Source: Edaphobacter dinghuensis (GTDB lineage: Bacteria > Acidobacteriota > Terriglobia > Terriglobales > Acidobacteriaceae). Taken from it: DNA of 64,000 bases. The translations under genes were made by a program, and so were the position numbers. Under the pieces are notes generated by a model. That model was not told where the DNA came from. It searched no databases and saw nothing but the letters and a program-made list of their open reading frames with translations. Positions within the stretch are counted from its first letter, which is position 1. The number at the start of each line of letters is the position of its first letter. The stretch covers positions 1,178,001 to 1,242,000 of the forward strand of contig NZ_BMGT01000002.1 in the NCBI RefSeq assembly GCF_014640335.1, in the 5' to 3' direction. Shown here piece after piece: positions 7,956-16,584 of the stretch.

Positions 7956-8897
7956 ATGGGAATTAGCCGGGAACAAGCTCTGGATTGCTTCAACAGCGAC
8001 GATTTAATTGGGATTGGAATGGAAGCCGATGCGGTGCGACGAGCGCTGCATCCTGAAGGCGTGGTGAGCTATGCCATCGATCGCAGAATCGACTGTGCCT
8101 CGACGCCATTCGAGACGATCTGCGAACAGATTCGCGAGACGGTCGAACGAGGTGGGACGGGCGTTACTCTGCGTGGGGCGGTTGACGCAGAGAGGAAAAT
8201 TGACTGGTACGAGCGGCTGCTTGCCGGAGTACGCGAGCAGTTCCCTGCCGTGTGGCTGCACTGCTTTTCTGCAAGCGAGATTCTGACGATTGCCGAAGAC
8301 GCTGGATTATCGGTGAAGGATACGATCTTGCGGCTGCAGGATGCTGGGCTGGGGTCGATTCCCGGGGACGATGCCGGGATTCTGGATGATGCGGTGAAGC
8401 AGGAGAACGCCAGGGGCAAGTGGTCAGTGGCAGGTTGGGTCGCAGTGCATCGTGCGGCGCACGAGCTGGGAATACGAACGACTGCCGCGATGACGTTTGG
8501 CGCGGGAGAGAGCTTTGAGCAGCGGTTGAACCATCTTGAGGTCGTGCGGCAACTACAGGAAGAGACGGGCGGGTTTACTGCGTTTGCTCCGGTAAGCTTT
8601 CAGCCGCGCAAGGCAGGAGTAAGCGGCTTCGAAGAGGCCACAGCGGTTGAATCGATGAAGACGCTGGCCGTGGCACGGATGGTACTGGACAACGTGGAGA
8701 ACGTGCAGACTGATCTCGAGACGCAGGGGTTGAAGGTCTTGCAGATGGGACTGCGGTTTGGCGCGAACGACGTAGGATCGGTGTTACTGGACGGAACTGA
8801 CGACACCACCGAAGAGGACCTGCGCCGGGTCATCCGCGGTGCAGGCTTCAGGCCAGTTCAGCGGGACACACTCTACCGGACGATGTTCCTGAGCTAA
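7956..8897 (+). CDS. MqnC/CofH-like protein lacking the radical-SAM iron-sulfur motif
   Basis: 313 aa. It aligns by eye along its length with dehypoxanthine futalosine cyclase (MqnC): ALHPEGVVSYAIDR at the N-terminus, GGTGVTLRGAV, WLHCFSASEI, AGLGSIPGDDAGIL, TTAAMTFGAGESFEQRLNHL, ETGGFTAFAPVSFQP, LRFGANDVGS and the terminal FRPVQRDTLYR. At the point where MqnC has its CxxxCxxC cluster loop, this protein runs RRIDCASTPFETI (about residues 43-55), a net loss of roughly 20 residues. A [4Fe-4S] cluster for SAM cleavage therefore cannot be bound in the usual way. The frame is intact, which argues against simple decay. Its role is unknown. Confidence 0.82.
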   Translation: MGISREQALDCFNSDDLIGIGMEADAVRRALHPEGVVSYAIDRRIDCASTPFETICEQIRETVERGGTGVTLRGAVDAERKIDWYERLLAGVREQFPAVWLHCFSASEILTIAEDAGLSVKDTILRLQDAGLGSIPGDDAGILDDAVKQENARGKWSVAGWVAVHRAAHELGIRTTAAMTFGAGESFEQRLNHLEVVRQLQEETGGFTAFAPVSFQPRKAGVSGFEEATAVESMKTLAVARMVLDNVENVQTDLETQGLKVLQMGLRFGANDVGSVLLDGTDDTTEEDLRRVIRGAGFRPVQRDTLYRTMFLS

Positions 8898-8918
8898 TTG
8901 ACGTAGCCGAGCCAGACT

Positions 8919-9302
8919 CTAACTGACGTACTGGGCGATTCCGTTGCCGAAGGACCAGTCGGGCAGATCATTTTCACTCAGCGTGATGAAGACGTCTTCC
9001 ATCCGTTGGCCGACACGCTGATGGAGCAGTTCGGCGGTTCGGCGGTAGAAGGCCTGCTTCATCTCCGTGGTTCGGCCCTTGCGCAGAAAGACCTGGATGA
9101 AGAGAACCTGGTCTGTACGCTCGATGCCGAGATAGTGCGGGTCGCAGACGAGACCGTCCCCCGCATGTTCGGTGAGGATCTGGAAACGGTCGTTCTCGGG
9201 CACATTCAGGGTCTCGCGCATGGCATCGTAGATGGCATCGCCGATCAGGCTCTTCTGCTCGGAGCTTCGTCCGATCTTCATGGAAACACGTACCAGAGGC
9301 AT
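8919..9302 (-). CDS. Tautomerase superfamily protein
   Basis: 127 aa beginning MPLVRVSMKIGRSSEQK. In this superfamily the N-terminal Pro, exposed after Met removal, is the catalytic base, and Pro2 is present. The length matches the two-beta-alpha-beta single-chain type with the second half LFIQVFLRKGRTTEMKQAFYRR. The substrate (4-oxalocrotonate-like or other keto-enol) is unknown. AAGGGA precedes the ATG at 9302. It is convergent with the MqnC-like gene and divergent from the glycosyltransferase. Confidence 0.85.
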   Translation of the reverse strand: MPLVRVSMKIGRSSEQKSLIGDAIYDAMRETLNVPENDRFQILTEHAGDGLVCDPHYLGIERTDQVLFIQVFLRKGRTTEMKQAFYRRTAELLHQRVGQRMEDVFITLSENDLPDWSFGNGIAQYVS

Positions 9303-9386
9303 CTTTGGGTCCCTTCTAAATCATTCGATGCGGGGAAATTACCAAGGACGCCATTCTTTCCGGGGACCGGATTCGCGTAGAATCGA

Positions 9387-11084
9387 GTGAATAGAGTAAC
9401 CCTTTTCTGGAGCAGCCTCCTGTTTTCTTTTTTTCAAGCGATTCCGTCTACGCTCGCCCTGCTGGTAGCCCCGCATGGATTTGGGCACTATTGGAAGACG
9501 CACTACGCCGACAAGACGTTCGAGCACCTGTACCGGTGGAACACGTTCGATACGTGCATGCTGATTCCCTACTTTATCGTGATGGTAATCCTGGCTTTCT
9601 ATGGGATTCACCGGTATCAGCTGGTCTGGCTCTATTACAAGAACAGGAAGAACGCTGCCAAGTGGGACGAACCGCCGGCGCGATTTACCGAAGAGGAACT
9701 GCCGTTTGTCACCGTACAGTTGCCCATCTTCAATGAACAATTTGTGGTCGACCGGCTGTGCGAGGCAGTGTGTCAGCTCGACTATCCGCGCGACCGGTTC
9801 GAGATTCAGGTGCTTGACGATTCGACCGACGAGACCCAGAACGTCGCCCGCGAGATCGTCGAGCGGTATGCATCGGGTGCGATGGGGATGCCGCCGCAGC
9901 CCATCGTCTATCTGCACCGGACCAACCGGCACGGCTACAAGGCTGGAGCTTTGGACAAGGGGCTCGACGTCGCTAAAGGCGAGTTGGTCGCGATCTTCGA
10001 TGCAGACTTTGTGCCGCCGCCGCAGTGGGTCAGGCAGGTGGTGCATCACTTTGCCGAGCCGGGAATCGGCATGGTGCAGACGCGGTGGACACACCTGAAC
10101 CGGAACTACAGCTTTCTAACGCAGGTTGAGGCGATTCTGCTGGACGGGCACTTTGTGCTGGAGCATGGCGGGCGCAGCCGCGCGGGCGTGTTCTTCAACT
10201 TCAACGGCACGGCGGGCATGTGGCGACGGCAGACCATCAGCGAAGCAGGTGGATGGCAGCACGACACGCTGACCGAGGACACCGACCTGAGCTATCGGGC
10301 GCAGCTGGTCGGATGGAAGTTCAAATATTTACAGGATGTCGAGTGCCCAGCCGAGTTGCCGATCGAGATGACCGCCTTCAAGACGCAGCAGGCACGATGG
10401 GCGAAGGGCCTGATTCAGACGGCGAAGAAAGTTCTGCCGCGCGTGCTGAAAAGCGATGCACCATGGCATACGAAGTTGGAGGCGTGGTATCACCTGACAG
10501 CGAACATCAGCTATCCGCTGATGATTGTGCTGAGCGTGCTGCTGATGCCGGCGATGATTATCCGCAGCTGGCAGGGCTATCTGCAGATGCTGCTGATCGA
10601 CTTTCCGCTGTTTATGGCAAGCACGATGTCGGTCTCGACCTTTTACCTGGTGAGCCAGAAGGAGCTATTCCCCAAGGCGTGGCACAAGCGCATCTTCTAT
10701 GTGCCGTTTCTGCTGGCGCTCGGAGGCATCGGGCTGACGATCACCAACACCAAGGCCGTGATGGAGGCTCTGTTCGGAGTGAAGAGCGCATTTGCGCGCA
10801 CACCGAAGTACAGAGTCAACAAAAAGGGCGAGAAGTCGCAGGCCAAGGTCTATCGAAAACGGCTGGGAATTGTGCCGTGGATCGAGCTGGGGCTGGGAGC
10901 TTACTTTGCGTGGACGGTCTGGTATGCCGTATCCACGGAGAACTTCTTTACTGTGCCGTTTTTGCTGCTGTTCGTGTTCGGGTACTGGTACACCGGGCTG
11001 CTGAGCCTGCTGCAAGGGCGGTTTGAACGCAGTAGCAACGCCGGGCAGGAGATGCACGAGAAGCCTTATCCAATCGGCATTTAG
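9387..11084 (+). CDS. Membrane glycosyltransferase family 2 (cellulose/mannan synthase-like)
   Basis: 565 aa with a GTG start. Two N-terminal membrane helices (about 5-30 and 55-82) precede a cytosolic GT-A domain; processive GT2 motifs are visible: LDDSTDET (143-150), DADF (205-208), TEDTD (296-300) and QQARW (334-338). At least four more helices follow (about 360-450 and 495-545). The architecture is that of CslA/BcsA-like polysaccharide synthases that polymerise and export a beta-linked glycan using a nucleotide sugar. No BcsB, PilZ or hydrolase partner is adjacent, so product and regulation are open. Confidence 0.9.
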   Translation: MNRVTLFWSSLLFSFFQAIPSTLALLVAPHGFGHYWKTHYADKTFEHLYRWNTFDTCMLIPYFIVMVILAFYGIHRYQLVWLYYKNRKNAAKWDEPPARFTEEELPFVTVQLPIFNEQFVVDRLCEAVCQLDYPRDRFEIQVLDDSTDETQNVAREIVERYASGAMGMPPQPIVYLHRTNRHGYKAGALDKGLDVAKGELVAIFDADFVPPPQWVRQVVHHFAEPGIGMVQTRWTHLNRNYSFLTQVEAILLDGHFVLEHGGRSRAGVFFNFNGTAGMWRRQTISEAGGWQHDTLTEDTDLSYRAQLVGWKFKYLQDVECPAELPIEMTAFKTQQARWAKGLIQTAKKVLPRVLKSDAPWHTKLEAWYHLTANISYPLMIVLSVLLMPAMIIRSWQGYLQMLLIDFPLFMASTMSVSTFYLVSQKELFPKAWHKRIFYVPFLLALGGIGLTITNTKAVMEALFGVKSAFARTPKYRVNKKGEKSQAKVYRKRLGIVPWIELGLGAYFAWTVWYAVSTENFFTVPFLLLFVFGYWYTGLLSLLQGRFERSSNAGQEMHEKPYPIGI

Positions 11085-11100
11085 CACCCTTCCACAACTG

Positions 11101-11310
11101 CCACGTCATCTCGACCGGAGCCGCGCAGTCTTATGGCGCGGCGGGGTGGAGAGATCTCTGTATTTCGTCTTGTCTTCTGCCTATTGAAGGATCGGTCGTG
11201 GCATATTCCAGACGAGGCAAGGCCTAATTCGATGAAGATAAGCAACAGCAAATACAGGGCTCTCTCCACTACGGCGGCAAAAGCGCCGCCTTCGGTCGAG
11301 ATGACGTGGT
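11101..11310. repeat. Inverted pair of dispersed repeats in the 11085-11402 intergenic region
   Basis: The plus-strand sequence at 11101-11165 (ccacgtcatctcgaccgga ... ggtggagagatctctgtattt) is matched in reverse complement by 11243-11310 (aaatacagggctctctccac ... tcggtcgagatgacgtgg). The two ends therefore form an imperfect inverted repeat about 210 bases across. Each half has its own inner GC-rich palindrome. Both flanking genes point toward it, and no coding sequence is evident in the interval. Confidence 0.75.
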
Positions 11311-11349
11311 TAATATGATCGCGGTTATAAGATTGCAGGAGCAACGCAG

Positions 11350-11376
11350 AAAGGCCCGGCTTATCGCCGGGCCTTT
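11350..11376. terminator. Intrinsic terminator hairpin
   Basis: Perfect 11-bp arms aaaggcccggc / gccgggccttt around a ttatc loop. It lies 27 bases past the stop of the outer-membrane barrel gene (minus strand) and also after the glycosyltransferase (plus strand, with tgtgttttt following), so it can serve both convergent genes. Confidence 0.8.
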
Positions 11377-11402
11377 GCTGTGTTTTTGGTATTGTCCGCC
11401 AG

Positions 11403-12392
11403 TTAGAAACGAATACCGAAGGTGACCGGAATGTACGTCGTCCTCGCGCTGGCTTGCGGGAAGGCGTTGAAGTAGCTCGTGGTGCCGCTGACATCGAAGT
11501 GCCTGGGCTGATTATCGGTCCAGACGTAACGTGCCTCACCATAGAGCCGCGTGCCGGACCAACGGGAGAGCTTATAGGTAAAGCCGAAGCCGCCGTTCAC
11601 GCCGAAGGCATTGCTGTTGTAGGTGTCGATAGCCTGATTGGCCTGATACTGATAGCAGCCATAGTATGGATCGCAGTATTCGCCGATGGCCGGAGTCGTA
11701 AAGACTGTGGCCTTGTGGTAGAAGCCAATACCGCCGGTGACGTAGGCTCCCCAGGTATCAGAGGTGTAGTAGTTGACGATGGGATCGAGCGAAAAAGACC
11801 AATCGTGAATGTAGCCGCCGAGCTGGCTCAGAGAGCTTCCAGTCTGGTCAGTAGCACCAAGGCTGTTGTAGAGGGCGAGTTGGCTATTGAGGGTGTGGGT
11901 CTGGATGCCCATCTTGTCGTAGTCGAACTGGAGCAGCACGCCGAGGGTCTTGTTGAAGTTACGGCCGCCGCCTACCTGGAACTTCCAGCCAGGAGAGGCA
12001 TAGTTATGCGTACCGCCGGTGGGAACGATAAATCCGCCGCCGATCATGAAGGTGTACTTGTTGGAGCCGTCGGGGTTGGTGTGGCTGTCGCTGTAGTTGG
12101 GACGGCGGTAGCGGCGGCGCGGGGGAGGCTGCATCGCTGCCTCGGGGCTCATGTCGAAGCGCTCCGAGGCAGCGGCGTCGGTATCCGACGAGCTGGAACT
12201 GGAACTTGCTGAGGAGAGATCGAGCGGCGCCATCAGGCTGGCCTGAAGGTTGAGCGCAGGCTGGGCCGGTGCGGCTGCGGCGGCCGGCTGCTCGGCCTGA
12301 AGACCGAGCGTGGCAGCGGCGGTGAAGACGCCGAGGGCTGCTGTACGAAGGAAAAGGGTAGAAAGGCGATTTTTACTGCTCGTCGTGTGCAT
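11403..12392 (-). CDS. Outer-membrane beta-barrel protein
   Basis: 329 aa from the ATG at 12392, chosen because AGGGAGCC lies just upstream and the next residues form a signal peptide (RLSTLFLRTAALGVFTAAATLGLQA). After an Ala/Pro/Ser-rich linker and a basic PPPRRRYRRPNY patch, the rest is alternating aromatic/hydrophobic beta strands (KYTFMIGGGFIVPTGG; YVTGGIGFYHKATVF; GGFGFTYKLSRWSGTRLYGEARYVW) ending in VTFGIRF with the terminal Phe typical of BAM substrates. It resembles OmpA/OprF-like eight-strand barrels, without a peptidoglycan domain. Function (structural or small porin) is unknown. Confidence 0.85.
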   Translation of the reverse strand: MHTTSSKNRLSTLFLRTAALGVFTAAATLGLQAEQPAAAAAPAQPALNLQASLMAPLDLSSASSSSSSSDTDAAASERFDMSPEAAMQPPPRRRYRRPNYSDSHTNPDGSNKYTFMIGGGFIVPTGGTHNYASPGWKFQVGGGRNFNKTLGVLLQFDYDKMGIQTHTLNSQLALYNSLGATDQTGSSLSQLGGYIHDWSFSLDPIVNYYTSDTWGAYVTGGIGFYHKATVFTTPAIGEYCDPYYGCYQYQANQAIDTYNSNAFGVNGGFGFTYKLSRWSGTRLYGEARYVWTDNQPRHFDVSGTTSYFNAFPQASARTTYIPVTFGIRF

Positions 12393-12573
12393 CTTTAAGG
12401 CTCCCTTAGTTCTGCGAATGCTGGTAGTTCTGCGAGTTCTTCGTAAATACTTCAACCCGGCTGATGTGCGCTTGTTGTGTAGGACGCTTAAAATTTGGTT
12501 TTGGATGACAAAAGATGGAGACGGGCATCCCGTTAGTACAGGATGCCCGTAGAGTTAGGGACAACCGAGCGCG

Positions 12574-15500
12574 CTAGTGGATGTCAAACTGCTCGGGGTG
12601 AAGGCTCGGGTCCGACTTGATGAGGATCGTCTTGCCGACCATCTCTTCCATCTCCTGCAGCCACTTGGAGCTGGACTTGAGCTGCTTGACCACGTCGGGG
12701 TGGACGCGGAGCATGACATCGCCGCGGTCGAGGTGCTTCTGCATCTTGCGCATCTCGACGTAGATGTCGTTGCAGACGGTGACCGGCGATTTGACCATGC
12801 CGGTGCCCACGCAGACGTTGCAGGTTGTGGAAAGCGTGCGCTCGAGCGACTGCTTGACGCGCTTGCGGGTGATGGCGACCAGGCCGAAGTCATTGAATTG
12901 AAGGACTTTGGATGGAGCACGGTCGTTTTTCAACTCTTCTTCGAGGGCGGCCATGACCTTGTTGCGGTTCTTGCGCTCGTCCATGTCGATGAAGTCGATG
13001 ATGATGATGCCGCCAAGATCGCGCAGACGAATCTGACGGACAATCTCGGGGATGGCATCGAGATTGGTCTTGACGATGGTGTCTTCGAGGCGGGCGGTCT
13101 TGCCGACGAACTTGCCGGTGTTGATGTCGATCGCGACGAGGGCCTCGGTCTGGTTGATGACGATGCTGCCGCCGGACTTGAGCCACACCTTCGAGCGGAG
13201 AGCCTTGTTGATCTCTTCGGTGATGCCGAACTGCTCGAAGAGCGGGGTCTCCTTGGTATAGAGCTTGACGCGCCGGATGAGCGACGGTTGGAAGCGCTGG
13301 AGGAAGCGCAGGACGCGCTCGTACTCGCTCTCCGTGTCGACCCAGATGGCGGAGAAGTTGTCGGTGACCTGGTCGCGGAGGATGCGCTCGACCAGATTGA
13401 GGTCGTGGTAGATCAGGGCCGGAGATTTGCTGGACTCCGAGCGTTGCTTGATGTCGGCCCAGAGGTTGAGCAGGAAGCGGAGGTCGCTGCGCAGCTCTTC
13501 TTCGCTGGCTCCGGCTGCGGCGGTACGGACGATGAAGCCACCGGATGCCTCGCCCTTTTCGCTGAGCAGAATTTCTTTCAGGCGGCGGCGCTCGCCGTCG
13601 GACTCGATCTTGCGGGAGACGCCGGTGTGGTTGACCGTCGGCATAAAGACAAGGAAGCGGCCAGGTAGGGCGATGTGCGAGGTGATGCGCGCGCCCTTCT
13701 TGGCGATGGGCTCCTTGGCGATCTGAACGAGGACTTCCTGCCCCGGCTTCAGCAGCTCGCTGATGGCGGGAAGATTGGTCGCCTGCATGGAGTTGCGGCC
13801 TCCACGACGATCGCGTCCACCGTTGCGCTCGCGGTCGCCCGAGCCGCCGGTATAGCGGGAACGGTCGCCACGGCCACGGTCGCCACGGCGTCCGTCACGA
13901 CGGCCTCCCTCGCGGCGGCTGCTGCGACGCTCACCGTCGCGGGGACGCTCGTAGCCAGGCGTTGCCGACTGCGAGTGTTCGGAGCCATTGGCAGAGACTT
14001 CGCCGTCTTCAGTGGATTCTTCGTGGAAGTCTTCGTCTTCCGACTCCTCTTCAGAATCGGAGTCCGAATCTTCGAGATCTTCTTCGTACTCGTGCGTGCC
14101 GTCATCGAAGGAGTCCTCTTCTTCGAGATCGTCTTCCTCTTCAAGCTCTTCGACGTTGTTGCCGGAGTTGGTGATCTCGTCGATGGACATCTCGCGGATC
14201 ATGGTGCCGAGGTCGGCTGCGCCCTCCAGCGTCTCCTCTTCGCCGAGATCGTCGAGCTCTTCGACCGAGCTGGCTCGCAGTGTGGTTGCGTAGTCCTCCT
14301 CTTCGAGGACCTCTTCTTCGAGATCGCCTACGCCGGGAGCGAAGTGATGATGGACAGGCTCAATGCCATCTTCGGCGACGTTTTCGACAGGGTTGGCGAT
14401 AACGGTCTCATGCTGGATCGGAGAGGCCGGCTCAATTGCCTGCTCGGGAGTAAAGGCGGCAACCGGAGCTTCGGTCTCCATCTCGCCGGTGGCGTGGATG
14501 GAGGTGAACTCATGCGCTGCTGCGGGCTCTTCAGCGGACTCGGCGATCTGGTCGGCAACCTCTACGGTTTCTTCAATGGACTCCTCGACCGTTGGTGCGC
14601 TCTGGCGAAACTCGCTGGGAGCGACCGGATCAACACGGTAGGAGGCGGAGGCCTCAACAGGCTCGTACTCGGTTGGGACAGCTTCATGCGCCGGTGCGGC
14701 TATAGCCTGTTCGGTCTGCTCGATCTGCTCTGCCTGTTCAACGACTGGCTGAGCCTCTGCTGCTTCGAGCGCTACGGCTTGCGGCTCCTGCCGTGGTTCA
14801 GTGCGGCGATGGCGGGAGAGCGATTCACCGGGTAGCGTAGCTCCTCCATCCCAACCTGCAGGAATCTCGTAGCCGGGAGTAGAAGTCAGAATGATGGTTG
14901 GTTCGGCTGGCTTGGGTGTAGCCAGTTGGGGTTCGTCGCCACCCTTGCGATACTTCGAGAGCGACTCGCCGGGAAGAACGATCGGCTCGGGAGCGGGGCC
15001 GTCTGCATCGGCAGAGGCGGAATCGTTGTATGGCGTGTCCTCAACACCATAGAGAGAGGTCCGGGGGGCAAACCCGCGTGGGGCACGACGGCCACGGTCG
15101 CGTCCACCACGGTCATTGCGGCCGCGATCATTTCGGCCACCACGGTCGCGACGGTCGGTCCGGTCATTGCGGTCACTGCGTTCGTTGTTCTCCACTGCGG
15201 ATTCGCGTGGGGGGTGCGCCTCAGCGCTCGGCGAAGACAGCTCGGCTTCGCCTTCAAGATCGACATTGGATTCGTACTGATCCTCGTCCTGGTCATCGGA
15301 AGCGGTGAACTCTGGCTGCGCGTCGGTATTGGCCGGCTGTGCGGCGGCGTCACGCTGGCCGGGACGGCTGCGACGACGGCCACGACGGCCACGCCAGCGG
15401 CGGCTTCCATCCGCACCGGGAGCGCCTTCGCCGATCTCGCCTTCCTCACGGGGTTCGGCAGAGAGCGTGTCGGGATGCGGACCGAAGTCGCTCTCCTGAT

Positions 15501-15990
15501 TGAGGTCCATCGGGGCCTCGGTCTCTTCCGAAGTGTTTTCCGGGCTGGGGTGACGATCGCGATTGCCTCGGCGGCGGTCGTTGCGGCCACGGCCACGATC
15601 GCGGCCACGGTCTCCGCGTTCGGAGCGATTGCCGGACTCTTCACCGGACGCAACTGGAGCGCCCTCGAGCGTAACCGGCTCGCGGTTGCCATTGCGGCGG
15701 TTGTCGTTGCGGGAGCCGTGGGAGTGGTCGCCGTTGGTGTCGAAGTCGGCAGAGTCGCCTGCTTCTTCCATGAAGTCGGTGATGTAAAGGAAGGCGTCGC
15801 GTTCGAGGCCGATGTCCACAAAGCTGGACTGCATGCCCGGCAGGACGCGGGTGACGCGTCCGTTATAGATGGAACCGGCGAGGGTGTACTCGTTCTCGCG
15901 CTCGTAATAGATTTCGGTGAGGTCGTCGTTTTCGACGATGGCGAGCCGCGTCTCGTGCGGCGTGCTGGAGATATAAATTTCTTTCGACAT
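12574..15990 (-). CDS. Ribonuclease E/G with a huge disordered insertion in its S1 domain
   Basis: 1138 aa, against roughly 500 for RNase G. Residues 1-73 begin the S1 domain (SIYNGRVTRVLPGMQSSFVDIG); it resumes only at about 741 (LLKPGQEVLVQIAKEPIAKKGA). Residues about 74-740 are low complexity: Arg/Gly/Asp-rich tracts, strongly acidic tracts (EELEEEDDLEEEDSFDD), and a twice-repeated LPGESLS-[KR]-x-R motif. The catalytic domain is intact, with metal-binding Asp in AIDINTGK (about 955) and IIIIDFIDMDER (about 999) and the Zn-link CNVC (about 1055). The protein ends soon after, lacking a C-terminal scaffold. It cleaves single-stranded RNA in mRNA decay and rRNA processing. Confidence 0.92.
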   Translation of the reverse strand: MSKEIYISSTPHETRLAIVENDDLTEIYYERENEYTLAGSIYNGRVTRVLPGMQSSFVDIGLERDAFLYITDFMEEAGDSADFDTNGDHSHGSRNDNRRNGNREPVTLEGAPVASGEESGNRSERGDRGRDRGRGRNDRRRGNRDRHPSPENTSEETEAPMDLNQESDFGPHPDTLSAEPREEGEIGEGAPGADGSRRWRGRRGRRRSRPGQRDAAAQPANTDAQPEFTASDDQDEDQYESNVDLEGEAELSSPSAEAHPPRESAVENNERSDRNDRTDRRDRGGRNDRGRNDRGGRDRGRRAPRGFAPRTSLYGVEDTPYNDSASADADGPAPEPIVLPGESLSKYRKGGDEPQLATPKPAEPTIILTSTPGYEIPAGWDGGATLPGESLSRHRRTEPRQEPQAVALEAAEAQPVVEQAEQIEQTEQAIAAPAHEAVPTEYEPVEASASYRVDPVAPSEFRQSAPTVEESIEETVEVADQIAESAEEPAAAHEFTSIHATGEMETEAPVAAFTPEQAIEPASPIQHETVIANPVENVAEDGIEPVHHHFAPGVGDLEEEVLEEEDYATTLRASSVEELDDLGEEETLEGAADLGTMIREMSIDEITNSGNNVEELEEEDDLEEEDSFDDGTHEYEEDLEDSDSDSEEESEDEDFHEESTEDGEVSANGSEHSQSATPGYERPRDGERRSSRREGGRRDGRRGDRGRGDRSRYTGGSGDRERNGGRDRRGGRNSMQATNLPAISELLKPGQEVLVQIAKEPIAKKGARITSHIALPGRFLVFMPTVNHTGVSRKIESDGERRRLKEILLSEKGEASGGFIVRTAAAGASEEELRSDLRFLLNLWADIKQRSESSKSPALIYHDLNLVERILRDQVTDNFSAIWVDTESEYERVLRFLQRFQPSLIRRVKLYTKETPLFEQFGITEEINKALRSKVWLKSGGSIVINQTEALVAIDINTGKFVGKTARLEDTIVKTNLDAIPEIVRQIRLRDLGGIIIIDFIDMDERKNRNKVMAALEEELKNDRAPSKVLQFNDFGLVAITRKRVKQSLERTLSTTCNVCVGTGMVKSPVTVCNDIYVEMRKMQKHLDRGDVMLRVHPDVVKQLKSSSKWLQEMEEMVGKTILIKSDPSLHPEQFDIH

Positions 15991-16584
15991 GCTCTTACTC
16001 TTTCTGCCCGCCCTGGTTGAGGCGCGAGCGGCAGACGAGGCAGAGAGCGGAGATCGGGAGTGCTCCTAAATCTTAGGGGCGGCTCACCGTGGGTGCGGAC
16101 AGGATGCGGGATGCAGAAGCGCGTGCACGACGATCAAATGCGGGTGCGAGATGAATAAACAACTCTGCCGCAACCGCGCTTTTAAACGACGCGGGTGGGG
16201 CGGCACGATGGAGATCGATGACACGAGGGGATGCTTCGAACGCGAATAGACATGCGGACTTTGTGACCGAAACAACCTCTAAGCCTAAAGCCTGAGGCGG
16301 GGCCGTTTGCCATCCGGATGCAATCATTTCCCTGAAACCTGTCCGGCCAACGGACTGATCGTCTCTCGCCTGGCCGGCCTTTTCTTCTAAAAATTCTCTA
16401 AAGATCTTTAAACAACTTCTAAAAATCCTGTTGCCGCTGCCGGCGCCTTGCGCCAAAGGGAGCGGGTTGTCGTGCTGTCCGGCATCTGACCGAACAGGTA
16501 CTGCCAATAGTATTGCACCAAATCTGCTGCAAGTGCGGAGATGGGTGCTTCTTTAAGTCCGGGAAATTGTAACCGATCCCCGAA
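15991..16584. other. Intergenic region with structured, AT-rich leader candidate upstream of RNase E/G
   Basis: No convincing gene is seen in these 594 bases. On the minus strand it is the leader/promoter region of the RNase E/G gene. Bases 16385-16426 hold two copies of ttctaaaaat (16385-16394, 16417-16426) flanking the palindrome taaagatcttta (16399-16410). Bases 16343-16377 form a ccggcca / tggccgg hairpin. RNase E genes in other bacteria are autoregulated through long leaders; whether this one is, is inference. Confidence 0.5.

Noticed and set aside
12577..16020. Long open frames on the plus strand opposite the RNase E/G gene (363, 386 and 364 codons)
   Set aside because: They are antisense shadows of the Arg/Glu-rich insert; the products are low-complexity Ala/Val/Gly with no domain, and the minus-strand frame has clear RNase E/G motifs.
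16073..16507. 144-codon minus-strand frame in the rodA to RNase E/G gap
   Set aside because: No ribosome binding site, no domain, and it spans the hairpin and AT-rich patch; treated as non-coding.
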